Assembly (NCBI GenBank): GCA_009760855.2
Contig: WPIO01000016.1
Span: 2,138,501-2,202,500 of the forward strand
Source of the DNA: Cristatella mucedo
Lineage: Eukaryota > Bryozoa > Phylactolaemata > Cristatellidae
Direction: 5' to 3'
Length of the DNA: 64,000 bases
Shown: piece after piece, positions 1 through 62,529 of the stretch
Position numbering within the stretch: the stretch's first letter is position 1
Layout of the letters: each line of letters begins with the position of its first letter
The notes under the pieces: model-generated
What the model was told of the DNA's origin: nothing
Database searches by the model: none
Seen by the model: the letters and a program-made list of their open reading frames with translations, nothing else
Position numbers and translations under genes: made by a program

Positions 1-44395
<44,395 letters not shown>

Positions 44396-44595
44396 CGACT
44401 GCCGAAGAATCCGTTTGTGTGCCCCCGCGGTCGTAGAAACTCGCCTCCTTCTGTCGCTGTGCACCACCCCCTCCTCTCTCCCCCCCCCCCACCACTCAAG
44501 TCGAACTGAACAAAGTCGGATGCTTGCATCACGGTGTCAAGGCAGCTTGGACTCGACAGACAGGCTGCGATGCGATGAAGGGCTCAAGGTCCCCG

Positions 44596-44748
44596 AGTCG
44601 TAGCTCAGTGGTAAGGTGCTCGCTGTTCACGACTCAGGTCTCAGGTTCGAGCTCTGCAGTGGGCGATCCTTTCAATGTTGTTCACTGCGAGCGGTGACGA
44701 TAGCCTCTAAGGCTCGTCTGCCGCTATACAAATGAGGCTGTTGAATCA
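44596..44748 (+). mobile_element. SINE-B copy with well-preserved tRNA-like head
   Basis: CGTAGCTCAGTGGTAAGGTG (A box) and CAGGTTCGAGCTCTGC (B box), then the family body and GAGGCTGTTGAATCAG. Not a true tRNA gene: no paired acceptor stem was found and the SINE body follows. Confidence 0.7.
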
Positions 44749-45059
44749 GAGAGGCTGCACATCTGGAAGCCCAGGCTGATGAGGGGGACGCCGTAAATAT
44801 GGCTGCCGGGACGACTCAAGCTCCGAGCTCGTGCCCCGGGAAATGCTTTCAGTCTCCTCTCGGTGCACCAGCCACCACAGGTCGAGGTCAAGTTCGAGCC
44901 CACTTCGTAGAGCAGTGCCGGAAACCCTAATTGGGCGGTGAGCAAGAGCAAGTATTATTATCTCCAGGCATCCGGCAGCAAAGACGCTCTATATCGAAGC
45001 TTAAAACCGAGCATTAAAAACCGACCGAGCAGCTGAAGCGTATGACGACCTCGGGTTGC

Positions 45060-45440
45060 CGACTCGAGTAATCTCTCTCTTCTTGTTTTGCTTGGGCAGC
45101 TTTTGATAGTATTGATCACCATATTCATCCCCACCAAGTCCTTGTCATACGGCCTGTGCAATGGGGCGCCTACAGCTGGAGCAAAACTCCGCTGCCCGGC
45201 ACGCCTGGTGTTAACGTGTAGTTGACACATTGCACCACTTCAAACTGACCTTCGCTGGTTCTCCGTCAATCAACATATAGTCTCCACTTCGAAGTTCTGT
45301 TCCTTTCAGGTCCCTTCATACCTTTTGCTCGGGCCCCAGCGTCACGAATTACTTTTTGATCAGGCTTCTCATCGTATCCCCTCTGACAGAATATTTACCT
45401 GCGCCTGTAACCAACCTTAAATCCTTGGTCGCTACACGTC
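45060..45440 (+). mobile_element. Old CR1-like ORF2 fragment
   Basis: AAFDSIDHH-type reverse-transcriptase motif at ~45,100, joined by deletion to the C-terminal third (LQLEQNSAARH-like at ~45,170) and an FEVLFLSGPFIPF stretch. Confidence 0.55.
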
Positions 45441-45919
45441 GCCGCTGATGGTAAACAAGCTTTGTCTACTGTCAGCCCAGCCCGTGATGTACACATCGCT
45501 GGCTGCCACGCGGCTTTCGTAGATCAAGTGGTTGCCATAATTAAATCCAGTGTGAAGGCCTTGTCTGATCTCGTTGATCTTCAATGGCGGACAAACTTAA
45601 AAGTCCTGTAATAAATAGGTTTTTTAATTTTTACTAAAAATCTATAACTATAAATGGATTGCTAAAAAGTATTCCAAATCGGTCCAAGTTAGACCTGTAC
45701 GTACAGAAACCTAGATTGGATTGTGAGGCTCTAGCAAACTAGCGCTCAGTTTTCCTTGTTTTGCCCGTGATTCTCGAACAGATAATTACTGACCAGATAG
45801 TGTAGCACATTGAGTGGAATTATCAGAAAATTTCACTCGGGAATAATGCGACACCAGTCCGCTGAGCTGCGCTCCTCCGTGTTATCCAGCGCCACTCGGA
45901 CGAGCGATAATAATAGTAA

Positions 45920-46090
45920 GGTCACTTCCTGTTCGATCTACCAGCTGCGTTTGACACTTTTGACCACGATGTCCTACTTGAATGATTGAAAGCAACATAA
46001 TTCCAATGGATGAGGCTCGGGTATGGTTGGAATCGTGCTTGTCTAATCGCAATCAGCCTGTGCCGTTTGGATATTGCTATGAGATAAAAT
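45920..46090 (+). mobile_element. Reverse-transcriptase fragment of another LINE lineage
   Basis: Reads FDLPAAFDTFDHDVLLE, then VWLESCLSNRNQPVPFG, matching the SAAFDTxDHxxLL ... W-x-x-S-Y-L-x-x-R motif order of CR1/L2 reverse transcriptases; distinct from the main family. Confidence 0.55.
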
Positions 46091-46109
46091 GAAGAGCGTC
46101 ACCATGCGT

Positions 46110-47160
46110 AAGCACACGAAAGACATTTCACAAGGGCTCGGCGAATGCTGAGAGGAACGGATGCTTTTTTTTACTTTTTAAATAATGTCAAGGGGATGCC
46201 GTGACTTGAGTGAACTCCGGGCTTTGGGAGCAGAAGAACTGAAGGCGCCATCTCCAAAAGATTTGAGGTTGGTTAGAGGCACAGCTAAACGACCTAAGGT
46301 CAAACGAGAGAGAGGTACGATGCGTGGACTGCTCGGGAACTAGTTCGCTTGGGTTTGCTTCAGCGGTCGTAGAAACTCGCCTCCTGTCGCTGTGCATCGC
46401 CGCCACTCGTCAAACTCAACTAAGTCGGATGAGGCCTGATAGCTGTAATGGAGTGAAGGGAAGTAGCTTGCATCTTGGTGTCAGTTCGCATGGGTAGGCG
46501 AATAGCACTATATCGCTGGAGCAAGCGAACGTAGAGGCGTAAAAGGGAGTGACGAAACCTTGAAGTCGATGCGCTGCTCGATGGGGATTGGGGGCCATGA
46601 GATGGAATATCCCCTCGATGCTGACGGGTACATAGCTTTATGTCATTAAAATCATCGGAATCAGCACTAGCGATCGGGGCACTGAGTTGCCTGCCGTGCA
46701 GATTTTGGCCTCTTAAGACTAAACGGGGACAAAATGAACTCGCATTGTACTTCGGCTTAATGACTAATAATTAAAGATTTCAGTCTAGTGCAAGGGTGGT
46801 AAGATGGCTAGATGCTGCGAGCGGGTGGTGCGAGAGCATACTGCAGGAGCCATGAGGTCGGATATAGGTAGGCTGTTGCATGGAAATGAAGCGACCTATA
46901 AGCCTGAGTGATCTTAAAGTCGATTCAGTGCTTGATAGGGAGCCAGTACAGCTCAGACAGATGTGATGTGGCAGCCGTGATGTAGTCAACAGACCTGACG
47001 AGTCGCCCGCCGAGTTTTAATCAGTTGCACCTCTTACAAGGGCACAAACCGAAGTCCTGAAATTAAGGGAACTGCAGTAATCTAGTCGCGATCTAACAAA
47101 CGCGTGAACTAGTTCGCGGCTGGACTAAAAGACTGCCCTTCTAATGCGTGCTTATTGGGT
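46110..47160 (-). mobile_element. Two decayed CR1-like copies
   Basis: 46,110-46,350 and 46,540-47,160 carry reversed UTR and ORF2-end phrases. The region 46,360-46,430 repeats the 44,430-44,520 sequence (ctcgcctcctgtcgctgtgca), so a local duplication is mixed in. Confidence 0.5.
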
Positions 47161-47254
47161 GACCCGTCATGGTGTATCCAGAATTTGATTGTCCTCTTTT
47201 ATGAATTGTTTCTTATCTGAAAAATTCACCAAGTAAAGAATATACTTCCAAAGC

Positions 47255-47490
47255 GACAACTGCTCTCCTACTGCCGTCTATGGCACATCCTTTCCAGCGG
47301 TCCTGAGCTGCTACTTCTATGCTACTCACTACCTCAACTGCTCTCCTGACTGCTATGCTTCTCACTTTCTCTTTGTTGCGTGAGAAAAAGTCTGTTGGCT
47401 AACGAATGCGTACCGAAAGCCGCTTAGGCTGTGAGTGCGCTATGCAAAACTCCTGCGTGTAACACCCACACGGTCTTTGTGGAGGTACAG
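47255..47490 (+). mobile_element. Second LINE family, 3' end (copy 3)
   Basis: UTR half of the block, from CTGCCGTCTATGGCACATCC to GGTCTTTGTGGAGGTACAGA. Confidence 0.62.
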
Positions 47491-48232
47491 ACAGTGTAAG
47501 GAAATGCTGATACGATAATGCTGCTTTGACTGCAGCGAGTTGGTCGACCTTGACCCGAGCTTCCGTCGCTTCTACGTCTGCTCTTGCGGTTAGCCCGTAG
47601 GCTGCACATTCACCGCCCAAACTTTTTGTACGACTTCATTTGAGCGAGGAGAGGCGACTAGCGGAGGCACTTCGAGGCAGCGGCGGAGGCGGGCATAGAA
47701 GAGCATCACGAGCATCAGACGCTGTTGGCTCAGCAGTGAGTAGGTCGCGAAAAAGTTCGACGGTGTAAATGCGCAGCCTAGCTTCGCACGGCCACTTCCT
47801 TCGTTCTGCTCTAGCGCAGCAGCACGCAATTGCGAGTGCAAGCCGGCCGGCCGGCAGGCAGACAATTTACGCGGCATGAGGCATTGCGGCCTCTATTTTT
47901 CGCAACGAAAAGCGCCTGGAGAAAGCTTTGCCTGCAACTCGGCGGGCGCAATGGGTTCGGTGTCGCGCGGCCGACGCAGCAGCGTCCTTCGATTGGTCCG
48001 GACTTGAACGGAAGCGGCCGTCGGAGGAGCAGACAGCCGCCGCCGGCGTGGGGCCGACCCGCGCGCTTGCGAGCGTGCGAGCGACTCAATGCGCTTGTCC
48101 AACAGAGTGAGTCGCGCGTCCAAATCGGTCACGCGTGCCGCCGCTCAGTTTCGCTGTCGTTCTTTTTTTCGGAACGCAAGAGGAAACTTGCCGGGTCCCC
48201 TCGGGCCCTCAGGGCGGCGAGAGCCGCCGCCC

Positions 48233-50293
<2,061 letters not shown>

Positions 50294-51327
50294 TTTCTCT
50301 CTTTTTCGACTTGACTAGCGGCGTCCGCGCTCGTCGAGCGCAACGCGCGGGCATAGTGACGTCGGCAGCGTCTGGACGGCGGTGTCTGGACGGCAAAGCA
50401 GAGCGCCGCGCGCCGAACCACACCCCCCTTCACCCTCCCCGCCGAGCGACGAGGGAGCTTGCGAGCTGACGAGCGATGACTTGCGAGCTGACGAGCGAGC
50501 TGACGAGCATCGCCGCGGAAGACGGCGGCGGCGGCGGCGGCGGCGGCGCGCTCGCGAAATTGAAAGCGCGAGCCAACGAGCGACCAGGACGGAATACGGC
50601 TTCGGCCGGGTACGGCTGCGGCCGTATACGACGGCAGCGGAGCGGCCATCGCTGGCTCAGCCCGCGATGCCATCGCTGCTGCTGCTGCTGCTGCTGCTGC
50701 GGTCGCTGCAGCAGGAGGCGGCACCGCCGTTGCTTAGCTCGTGCGACAAAAGACGACGCCCTACGCGGTGGCGGCAGAGCAGACGGACTTGCTCGCGAAG
50801 AGAGGGCCCACTTCTCTTCGCCTGACGAAGGCCAATGCTCGGAGTTGCCGCCAGCGCGCTGGCCCCAAAGAAGTTTTCCGGAACCCCAAAGCTTTCCGGA
50901 CCCTCGGCAATCTGCGGCGGCGGCCGCACAGCCGCAGCCGCCGAGTGATTGCGAGCAGACTACGCGAGTCTCCTTCGGCTGCTGCAGCTGACGGCAGCTA
51001 GGGAAACTGAGCAAAGAAATATTCAAAGACAAACGCTGCTCGAAAGTCCCAAATGAATTTTTTCCCAGCCACACTCAAAATGTCGCTGCTTGCAAAAGGA
51101 AATGTGAAATCGAAATGAAAAACCCAGCGCAATAACGCCTGCGAAATGACGCCAGCGACGAGCCTCCGGCGCGTTCTTACGATAAGCGCGTCGTAAGCGG
51201 GGTAGTTATACTGGGCACTTCGGAATGAGATCACCATTCTATGCATTGCATAATTTTTCACGAGGAACCATCGGATGACTGCGGTGCAGCTAAGCGCGCG
51301 TAGCCCATGTTCAGCAGAGCGGCGACT

Positions 51328-51389
51328 GATAACTCCTACGACGGATAACTCCTACGACGGATAACTCCTACGACGGATAACTCCTACGA
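51328..51389 (+). repeat. Four 16-bp tandem units
   Basis: GATAACTCCTACGACG repeated at 51,328, 51,344, 51,360 and 51,376 with no change before the last two bases; recent expansion. Confidence 0.9.
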
Positions 51390-52002
51390 AAGCCGGCGCG
51401 GACGATGGCCTTGAGCAGCGAAGCTGCTCCGGTCCAGGGCAGCAGAAGGCACCCGAGACAGGCAGGAAATGTTGCCGCGGAGGTTCTCGGCTAAAATGTG
51501 AAGAGCCGCAAAAGCGTCGTAGTTGTGTGGCAAGACAGCATTTCAGGGCGGAATGCTTGCTGCACATTAAAGGAGCAGCAGCCGACGCGGCAGCAGCGTG
51601 ACGGCGGCGAGGCCTGCGTGCGGCGGCCCGAGAGTGGGCGCCGCTCGACGAGGCGAGGGAGGCGCGCGCGCGCTCGAATCGAGAAAGGAAAGTTGGCATC
51701 CTGCGTCGCAAATCCCAGCGCAAAAGAAGGCGCGCGTCTGCGACCGTCCGCAGCAGAGTGAAATGATGCGCGCGCGACTCTGACGGAGAGACACGGCGAG
51801 TCGCGCGCGCGTCCGGGACGGCCGGCGCTGCTGCGAGCGCGGGCGCTTCGCGTGAGCGCGGCGGCAAGGCCGACTATCGGGCGACGCTTGATGCGGAGGA
51901 GCGTGGCAGTTTCTCCAACGGAGAGTACTGCGGGTAATTAGGGGACTCCGAATCAGAAACTAGTCCGCCGGAGCAGTACCTCCGACGAGGGGGACGATCA
52001 AG

Positions 52003-52058
52003 GTCGGACGGTAAATGTCGGAGGGTAAAGGTCGGAAGGTAAATGTCGGAATGTAGAG
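52003..52058 (+). repeat. Four 14-bp tandem units
   Basis: Units of the form GTCGGANGGTAAAK, starting at 52,003 and repeating every 14 bp with point changes. Confidence 0.75.
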
Positions 52059-52699
52059 GTAACGGCCGGTCCGACAGCATCGCTCACGTTGAGCCGCAGA
52101 AGAGCTTGGCGACTGTCAATGCCGGTCGTAGTGAAAGACGGCTGCAACACTGAACGCGGCCTGAAGACAGCAGGCAGCAGGACTTTAATTGACGTCATCG
52201 CCGAACTACCTCGCGAGGAGGTGTGCGGGCGCCTTAGCGGCGCTAGAACGCCCTGTCCGTAAGTCCGTCAAGAGACGACGACTACGAAGCGCAACAGTCT
52301 AACCCGCGGTCGGTTCAGCGCCGAGGACCCGATAATTAATCTATAAGCCTGAAAGCGAGTCTCCGAGGCGGCGTGCCAACTCCGGCGCGGCGGCAGCGTC
52401 CGTTGCAGTGCACGAGGACCTTTGAAACAGCTCGACCGTTCGACCAGCGCCGTGGTTTACAGCGGCCGCAGAGCGGCGCTGGTATCGCGGCTACTGCCAC
52501 GTCTGCACTGCCTAACGCAGTAAGGCCGACGCCTCAAGCGGTGGCGGCGCACTGCGTCAGCGGTCCCGGCTCGGCTCACGGGGAGCTCGGCGCGATTGGA
52601 GCAACCGACCGTAGATACGTCGGACGCCAAGTCGGACGCGTCTCTAATTTAGCGCGGCAGTCAACCGCAAGGTCGGCCGAGCGATGAACCAAAATGGAT

Positions 52700-53660
52700 G
52701 CGCCCCGCAGAGACCAGAATGCTATCGAATGAGGAGCCTGACAGGAACTCACGTGATTCTCACGTGAGCTATGAGAATCCGCCGATGAAAGAAGGCGTAA
52801 CGTATCTGATACTTCCATCAAATTATAACTGGTAAGCGTTTCTGTGGAGCGTTTCTACCCGAGCCGGCCGGACTGTCGTTTGGCGGGAAACGCAAAATTA
52901 ATGAGCCGCCTACGCTGCTCGAGTCTGGTGACAGCCACGGATACGTGGACAATGTGGGCCGTTAAAGGCCGAAGGGGGCCATATGTCGTCCAAAGCGAGA
53001 GATTACGAGATTAAATGCCGAACGTGGGCAGATCTCGTCTAGAACGAGATTGCGAAATTAAAGGCCGCGTCGAGCTCGTCTAGAACGAGACCGTTGTAGT
53101 ATGGAAAAGCGCGAAGTGAGCCGGCGAATGTAAATCTCGGTTACGCGCGTTCAATATTTGGAAACCAAAGACAGTGCGCACATAAGCGTGCAGCTGCACA
53201 AGGGTGCCGCAGCAATGACTCGTGGATTAGCAGCCCTTCGCTAAGAGAGATTTGTGAGACGCAGTGCTGCCGTGAAGCCATTCGCCAGTGTCAAGGGTCG
53301 AGGAAATTACGGAAGTTTACTACCGCAGCCGACAAACATAACGTGGACCGTATCCAAATACGGAAACACGGACCAAGAACAAGTAACAAACGGGTCCGAT
53401 ATATAGTAGTCCTGAATGAATATTATTGACTGAGGTACAGCCAATCAGCTGTAGTCTGCAGCTCCAAGAATAGCCGGTCTCCTCCGAGTCAGTCAGTGAT
53501 GCACTGAAGGTAAAGGTGAAATCATCCGGCAAAATGGCTATGAAGCGGATTCAGCCAACAAGATTCTCAGGCTGTTCACTTGTATCCGTCCCGGGCTGAG
53601 AGGTAATGGTCATAGCGCTTGCATACGTATATAATACCGCGTTGATCAAACGTTCGCCCG
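52700..53660. other. Intergenic stretch between EF-hand genes, nothing recognised
   Basis: A GTCTAGAACGAGA phrase recurs near 53,037 and 53,077 and AGATTACGAGATTAAA near 53,000, suggesting a decayed short repeat. No gene seen. Confidence 0.35.
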
Positions 53661-53671
53661 TCGCTATTGCA

Positions 53672-53800
53672 TAATTGGTTAAGATGATCGCCCCGACCCC
53701 GAGGTCTGGCTGAGGTCGTGGGGTCAAGCCCCGTGCCATAAGTGAAACGCCTGAATATAAATCAAGTTCTCTTAGGGCGCTATACAAATGAACTATATTT
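53672..53800 (+). mobile_element. SINE-A copy
   Basis: ATTGGTTAAGATGATCGCCC, B-box GGGGTCAAGCCCC, then the shared tail TCTCTTAGGGCGCTATACAA. Confidence 0.65.
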
Positions 53801-54239
53801 ATATTATATATTTACGTTTATAGTTAAATGCACCATTCAATGTGCGATTTCAACTTTGTTTGAGAGTTTACGTTGTAGCTGCACGTTTAAACTAACAAAC
53901 TATCTCTTCTTTTTGACATGGCACTTATCGTACCTGTAGCTGTACCATCGTAGTAGCACTCAAACGCTAATCATGTGGCCTCTCGAGGACAGGGCGAGCG
54001 GAAGATTTTACTGTGAGCGATGCAAGTTCCTAAGCGATGCAAGCTTCAGGTATCCGCACCTCATCGACAACGATCGATTGATAACTAAAGGCCGCGCGTC
54101 TATTGAGAATGACGAGGCATTAATTTGAAGCCGCCAGCTGCGGAGATCTTAGGTCGGCTACCCCCCCCCCACAGGCTCCAGCTCCAGCGCTGACGATTGC
54201 CAGTTACGCGTGTACATCGCGCCTAGGTAACATCGAACC

Positions 54240-54279
54240 TTCTGGAAATTTCTGAAATCTTCTAGAAGATCTTCTCGAA
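54240..54279. promoter_or_regulatory. Heat-shock-element array
   Basis: Alternating TTC and GAA blocks at 5-bp spacing: TTC 54240, GAA 54245, TTC 54250, AAA 54255 (one mismatch), TTC 54260, GAA 54265, then TTC 54272 and GAA 54277 in a shifted register. This is the binding pattern of heat-shock factor trimers. It lies beside the CCAAT/YY1/ETS block at 54,348-54,400, between the two EF-hand genes. Confidence 0.55.
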
Positions 54280-54347
54280 GGACTGCACTCAACCTTCTTC
54301 CCACATAGAATTCAGCCAGTTCTTCAACCCCCTCCCTCACCACATGC

Positions 54348-54400
54348 ACCGGAAGCACCCGCCGGCGCTACTTCCGTGCCGCCGCCATTTTCCCGATTGG
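54348..54400. promoter_or_regulatory. Promoter-like block with ETS, YY1 and CCAAT motifs
   Basis: ETS-type core CCGGAAG near 54,349 and a second one (CGGAAG on the - strand) at 54,371-54,376; YY1-type AAAATGGCGGC on the - strand at 54,391-54,381; CCAAT on the - strand at 54,400-54,396. The - strand order CCAAT, YY1, ETS suits transcription towards EF-hand gene 2, 4 kb away, which would need an untranslated first exon. A + strand transcript starting near 54.5 kb is the alternative. Confidence 0.45.
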
Positions 54401-54530
54401 TAATCTCAACTGTGCATTTTGAAGATTATAACCCTAATCATAATTTGAGTGGGCCTCTGCGCGGGCGCTTGGAAGTCTTTTCAACCTTCACCGTCCGCCT
54501 GCGTTATTCGTCGGGAGCGTGCGATGTATA

Positions 54531-54785
54531 ATGAAGCAGTTGTTTTGTCACGACCTCGTGGACGTCGACCCGAGCTCATTGAGAGTCGACAGTCTGGTGG
54601 AGAGTCTTGTTGAGCATCTCTTTTGCGGCGCCCTCTCACGGATGCCCGCTTGGACGGACGGACGGACGCTCCGTTTGACGTCGCCTGTTTGTTGTGTTAC
54701 TATTTTTAAGACCGCGCCGATTGGCTGCACTCTCGGTGGGAAAAGCAATCGCGACTTTTGCACCTCCGAAGCACAGTTAAACTAG
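54531..54785 (+). CDS. Possible first coding exon, unrecognised
   Basis: An open frame from an ATG at 54,531 begins MKQLFCHDLVDVDPSSLRVD and continues SLVESLVEHLF, which looks helical and protein-like, just downstream of the promoter-like block. Beyond ~54,630 the composition is no longer convincing, and a retrotransposon tail starts at 54,788. No downstream exon was found, so this may be chance. Confidence 0.2.
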   Translation: MKQLFCHDLVDVDPSSLRVDSLVESLVEHLFCGALSRMPAWTDGRTLRLTSPVCCVTIFKTAPIGCTLGGKSNRDFCTSEAQLN

Positions 54786-54787
54786 GA

Positions 54788-55045
54788 ATCTTCAGGTCCC
54801 AGACTGAGGAACTCACTTCCACAAATCTTACGCAACGACGGCACATCCACTCCAGCCGTCCCGAGCTGTTACTCGCAGGCTAGCCCACTACCTCTACCAC
54901 TAACTGCCCTCTGGATTCAGCAACGCTTCTCACGTTCTCTTTGCTGCGTCAGACGAAATCTGCTGTGGCTACCGAATGCGTACCGAAAGCAGCTTAGGCT
55001 GAGAGTACGCTATACAAAACTCCTTCGTAACACCCACATTTTTGC
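54788..55045 (+). mobile_element. Second LINE family, 3' end (copy 4)
   Basis: CAGGTCCCAGACTGAGGAAC start and TACCGAATGCGTACCGAAAG in the UTR; more diverged than copies 1 and 2. Confidence 0.6.
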
Positions 55046-55059
55046 TGCGGTTTTGAGGG

Positions 55060-55330
55060 CATTATAATACATTAATATTTTGATAATTAATGTAATGAGT
55101 TGTTTATATTGTATAATTTATTAATTAATATATTATCCTTATATTATTATTATACGATAGCCATCCATTATATTAGGCTTGCTTTACAATAATGTAATTT
55201 AAATAATATTTTAATAATTAATAACACGGGTTATTTATATTATATATGTAATTTATATTTATATTTATATTATATTATATTATATATGTAATTTTCATTT
55301 TCTTTTTCTCGTTTGAATTATCGTGTTTTT
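55060..55330. other. A/T-rich stretch with TTATAT/TTAATAAT repeats
   Basis: Almost only A and T, with imperfect TATTATTA and ATATTATAT motifs; lies just beyond the 3' end of EF-hand gene 1. Confidence 0.6.
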
Positions 55331-55781
55331 ACTTTACATGGCAAATGTCAGCTACGGTTTTCTTTCGTCTTTGTCAATCGCTATCGTCAAAAATCGGCCG
55401 GTGCAATGGAGTTCGATTGACGCATGTCAGAGCGACGTCCGGCTGCGTTTATAGGGGCGTGGCGAAATGCGCGTTTCTTGCTCGTGTTCGAGCGACCGCG
55501 GTCCGAGAGCGCTCCTTTCTGCGTCGTCGACGGGGCGAGCTCCTCCGCGCGTGCGCGCGACCGGCGATAAAGCGCGCCTCGGTCACGCCTCCCAGAGGAG
55601 GGTCGGGGCGGAGCGGAGTTCGCCACTGCCTGCGCTCGCTGCATTTTTCCACGGCGCAAAGTCATCGCGATCAGAAAGCTACCGCGGTATACTACGGTAA
55701 CAGCGAGCTTCCTTTAGGATACGTCGACGCCCGTCGATGGGCTGGGAAGAAGCGAGCGAAGACCAGTTTGGTAACTGCGGC

Positions 55782-55787
55782 TTTATT
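55782..55787 (-). terminator. Polyadenylation signal AATAAA of EF-hand gene 1
   Basis: AATAAA on the - strand, about 80 nt past the TAA stop; places the 3' end near 55,765. Confidence 0.65.
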
Positions 55788-55865
55788 CAAGTACCAAAAT
55801 ACAGCAGCATCTCGCTTAGGGTTGCAGCTACTCTGGCGGTCTTCGCTCGATAGAAGTCTTCCCTT

Positions 55866-58573
<2,708 letters not shown>

Positions 58574-59083
58574 TGTTGATGATTTGCGTACTGCTTTTAA
58601 CGGTACATGCAGCTATCCGACCGCCGCACGGTTTATATATCACGGCCTTTCCCAGGCGGCCGACTAACGGAGCTGATTAGCTCACGAGATCGCGTCGTTT
58701 TCTTTGGAGATTTGCTTATCGTGTGTTTGTCGCGCACCTGCACCTGCCACAATTCCCACGCCACTTAGCAGCGTTCGCTGGATGTGCAGCTCACAGCAGC
58801 AGTCATCACGATGTTGACCTATTGAATGATTCGAACTGGAAATCAGCACGCCAGGCTCCAGTCGCGTCGAAATGACCACACACTGCTGTATGCATGCAGT
58901 GAATCCGGTTACCGCTTGACGCAACGGTCATCACAAACTAAATGTCCGCGCATGAAGCTTAAATCGCCCGAAAATACCTCGATCAGTCAGCGTGTGATAA
59001 CTGTTCTGCCTCTCTGGCGGCTTTGGACTACCGGGAGTTCCACAGTTTATATCTAAACCTCCTTCGGCGCTTACTCTTCTATA

Positions 59084-59718
59084 CAGTCGTCCCTCGCCCC
59101 TTCGAGCTTCGACTTTCGCGGCTTCGCTGTGTCGTGAATTTTCAAGTATATTCATTAAAAAATTGATTGAGATAGTAAATATAATACAGCAAACACTTGG
59201 TTGTATGAGTCAATTATAAATATTAAAATTAAAATTATTAAATGTATAATTGACTAGTCAATTATAGTCAATTATACATTATATTTATTATTATTATACA
59301 TTATTATTACATAGTAAAATTAACGTTAAAATAACTGTACGTGAGGGACTGTGGGCCCGTGTATTCGAGCATCCCCAAAAATCTTTCAACGATAGATGCA
59401 GCCGCTCAACCCATCCTTGTGTGTGCACAAGAACTTTTACCCAAATATCGGGCGTAGTGAAACCGGGCTAATTGGAGCGCGTTGTTCGCTGATTGATTAT
59501 CCTAGTGTAATTAAATGTACAATAATACTAATATGACATTTGTAACGTCTATTATGTCTTATTTTCTCTTAATTCGTTCAATATATTGGGTAATACCAGT
59601 GTAATTTCGACTGCAATTTAATTTGAAAAAATTTCATTTTGACTAAAATTTGACGGAAATTTACTTATTTTGGTTGAGTCTGGAACTGAATAACCGCGAT
59701 AAACGAGGGACGACCATA
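59084..59718. mobile_element. pogo/Tigger-like MITE
   Basis: Left end CAGTCGTCCCTCGCCCCTTC after TA; right end carries the complement (CGAGGGACGACC at 59,704-59,715). The interior is A/T-rich with no ORF. About 635 bp. Confidence 0.55.
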
Positions 59719-59919
59719 AACTGATGTCCAGTTAGAGGTACGGAGAGCCCTATCAGTTGAGAACACTAGTTTAGAGGACGAAGACTACGTATTATCATGC
59801 TGGCAGTATCACGAAACAGGTCAACGGTTATATAAATAGGCCGCGTGGACAGTTAACCAGTCGTGCTGCCTACAGACATAAAGAGTGCTTCGACACAAGC
59901 TCTTTTATTAAGTATCTCT

Positions 59920-59933
59920 CTCTGTCTCTCTTT

Positions 59934-60006
<73 letters not shown>

Positions 60007-60205
60007 TGTCTCTGTCCCTGTCCCTGTCTCATGTCTCTGTCTCATGCTCTCTCTCTCTCGCTCTCTGTTTCTGTCTCTGTCTCTCGCTCTCTCCCTGTCT
60101 CTGTCTCTGTCCCTGTCACTGTCTCGTGTCTCTGTCTCATGCTCTCTCTCTCTATGTTTCTGTCTCTGTCTCTATCCCTGTCACTGTCTCGTGTCTCTGT
60201 CTCAT

Positions 60206-60274
<69 letters not shown>

Positions 60275-60352
60275 CTGTCTCTGTCTGTCTTGGTCCCTTT
60301 GTCTCTGTCCCTGTCTCTGTCTCCTGTCTCTGTCTTTCTCTCTCTCTCTCTA
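59920..60352 (+). repeat. (CT)n and TCTCTG-type compound array
   Basis: Two pure CT cores (59,937-60,004 and 60,207-60,270) separated by two copies of a ~115-bp block rich in CTGTCTCATGTCTCTGTCTC. Confidence 0.92.
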
Positions 60353-60754
60353 GTCAAGAGTTTTGAAGCATTGGCCTGTTAAAGCAGCTATATTAGAAGA
60401 GATTATGATAAATAGAGATTATTAACGATTTCCAAAGTATAATCGTTAGGAACTTGGTATGTCGAAACATAGGGTTTAAGTAGTGGCTGTGCATTAGGGC
60501 CGATAGTGCGCACATATAGCTACTCTGTGGCTGTAGAATATACAGCCTTACTTTAACGACCCGATTATTAAGGCAGTGGATATTTTTTATTGCCGTCGTT
60601 GATCTCACCACAGCAGCATGGCTACATTAGTACGACTCACTGGCTCTGCTTAGAAGCGCCATGCTCCATCAACATTCGCGACGCGTCAGCAAAGATGCAC
60701 TCTTTCAAGTGTCCTGCTCTGCGCTCGTTGGAAGTACTGTGGCTCTCCGGATAT

Positions 60755-62527
<1,773 letters not shown>

Positions 62528-62529
62528 AA

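Larger units (their letters stand above)
50380..52680. other. CpG-rich intergenic tract upstream of EF-hand gene 2
   Basis: Very GC-rich, with CGG/GCC and GCT/GCA triplet runs (notably 50,520-50,550 and 50,676-50,700). It directly precedes the ATG of EF-hand gene 2, so it may hold its promoter. The long open frames here on both strands are Ala/Arg/Pro composition artefacts. Confidence 0.4.

Noticed and set aside
44596-44670. tRNA gene from the A- and B-box-like sequence.
   Set aside because: No convincing acceptor-stem pairing; the sequence continues into a body shared by other copies, so it is the head of SINE-B.
47893-48132. - strand frame with a clean heptad start VTDLDARLTLLDKRIESLAR, a possible coiled-coil exon.
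   Set aside because: A stop lies a few codons upstream, no good acceptor is near, and the rest is Arg/Ala/Pro-rich; it falls just past EF-hand gene 2 and is probably its 3' UTR.
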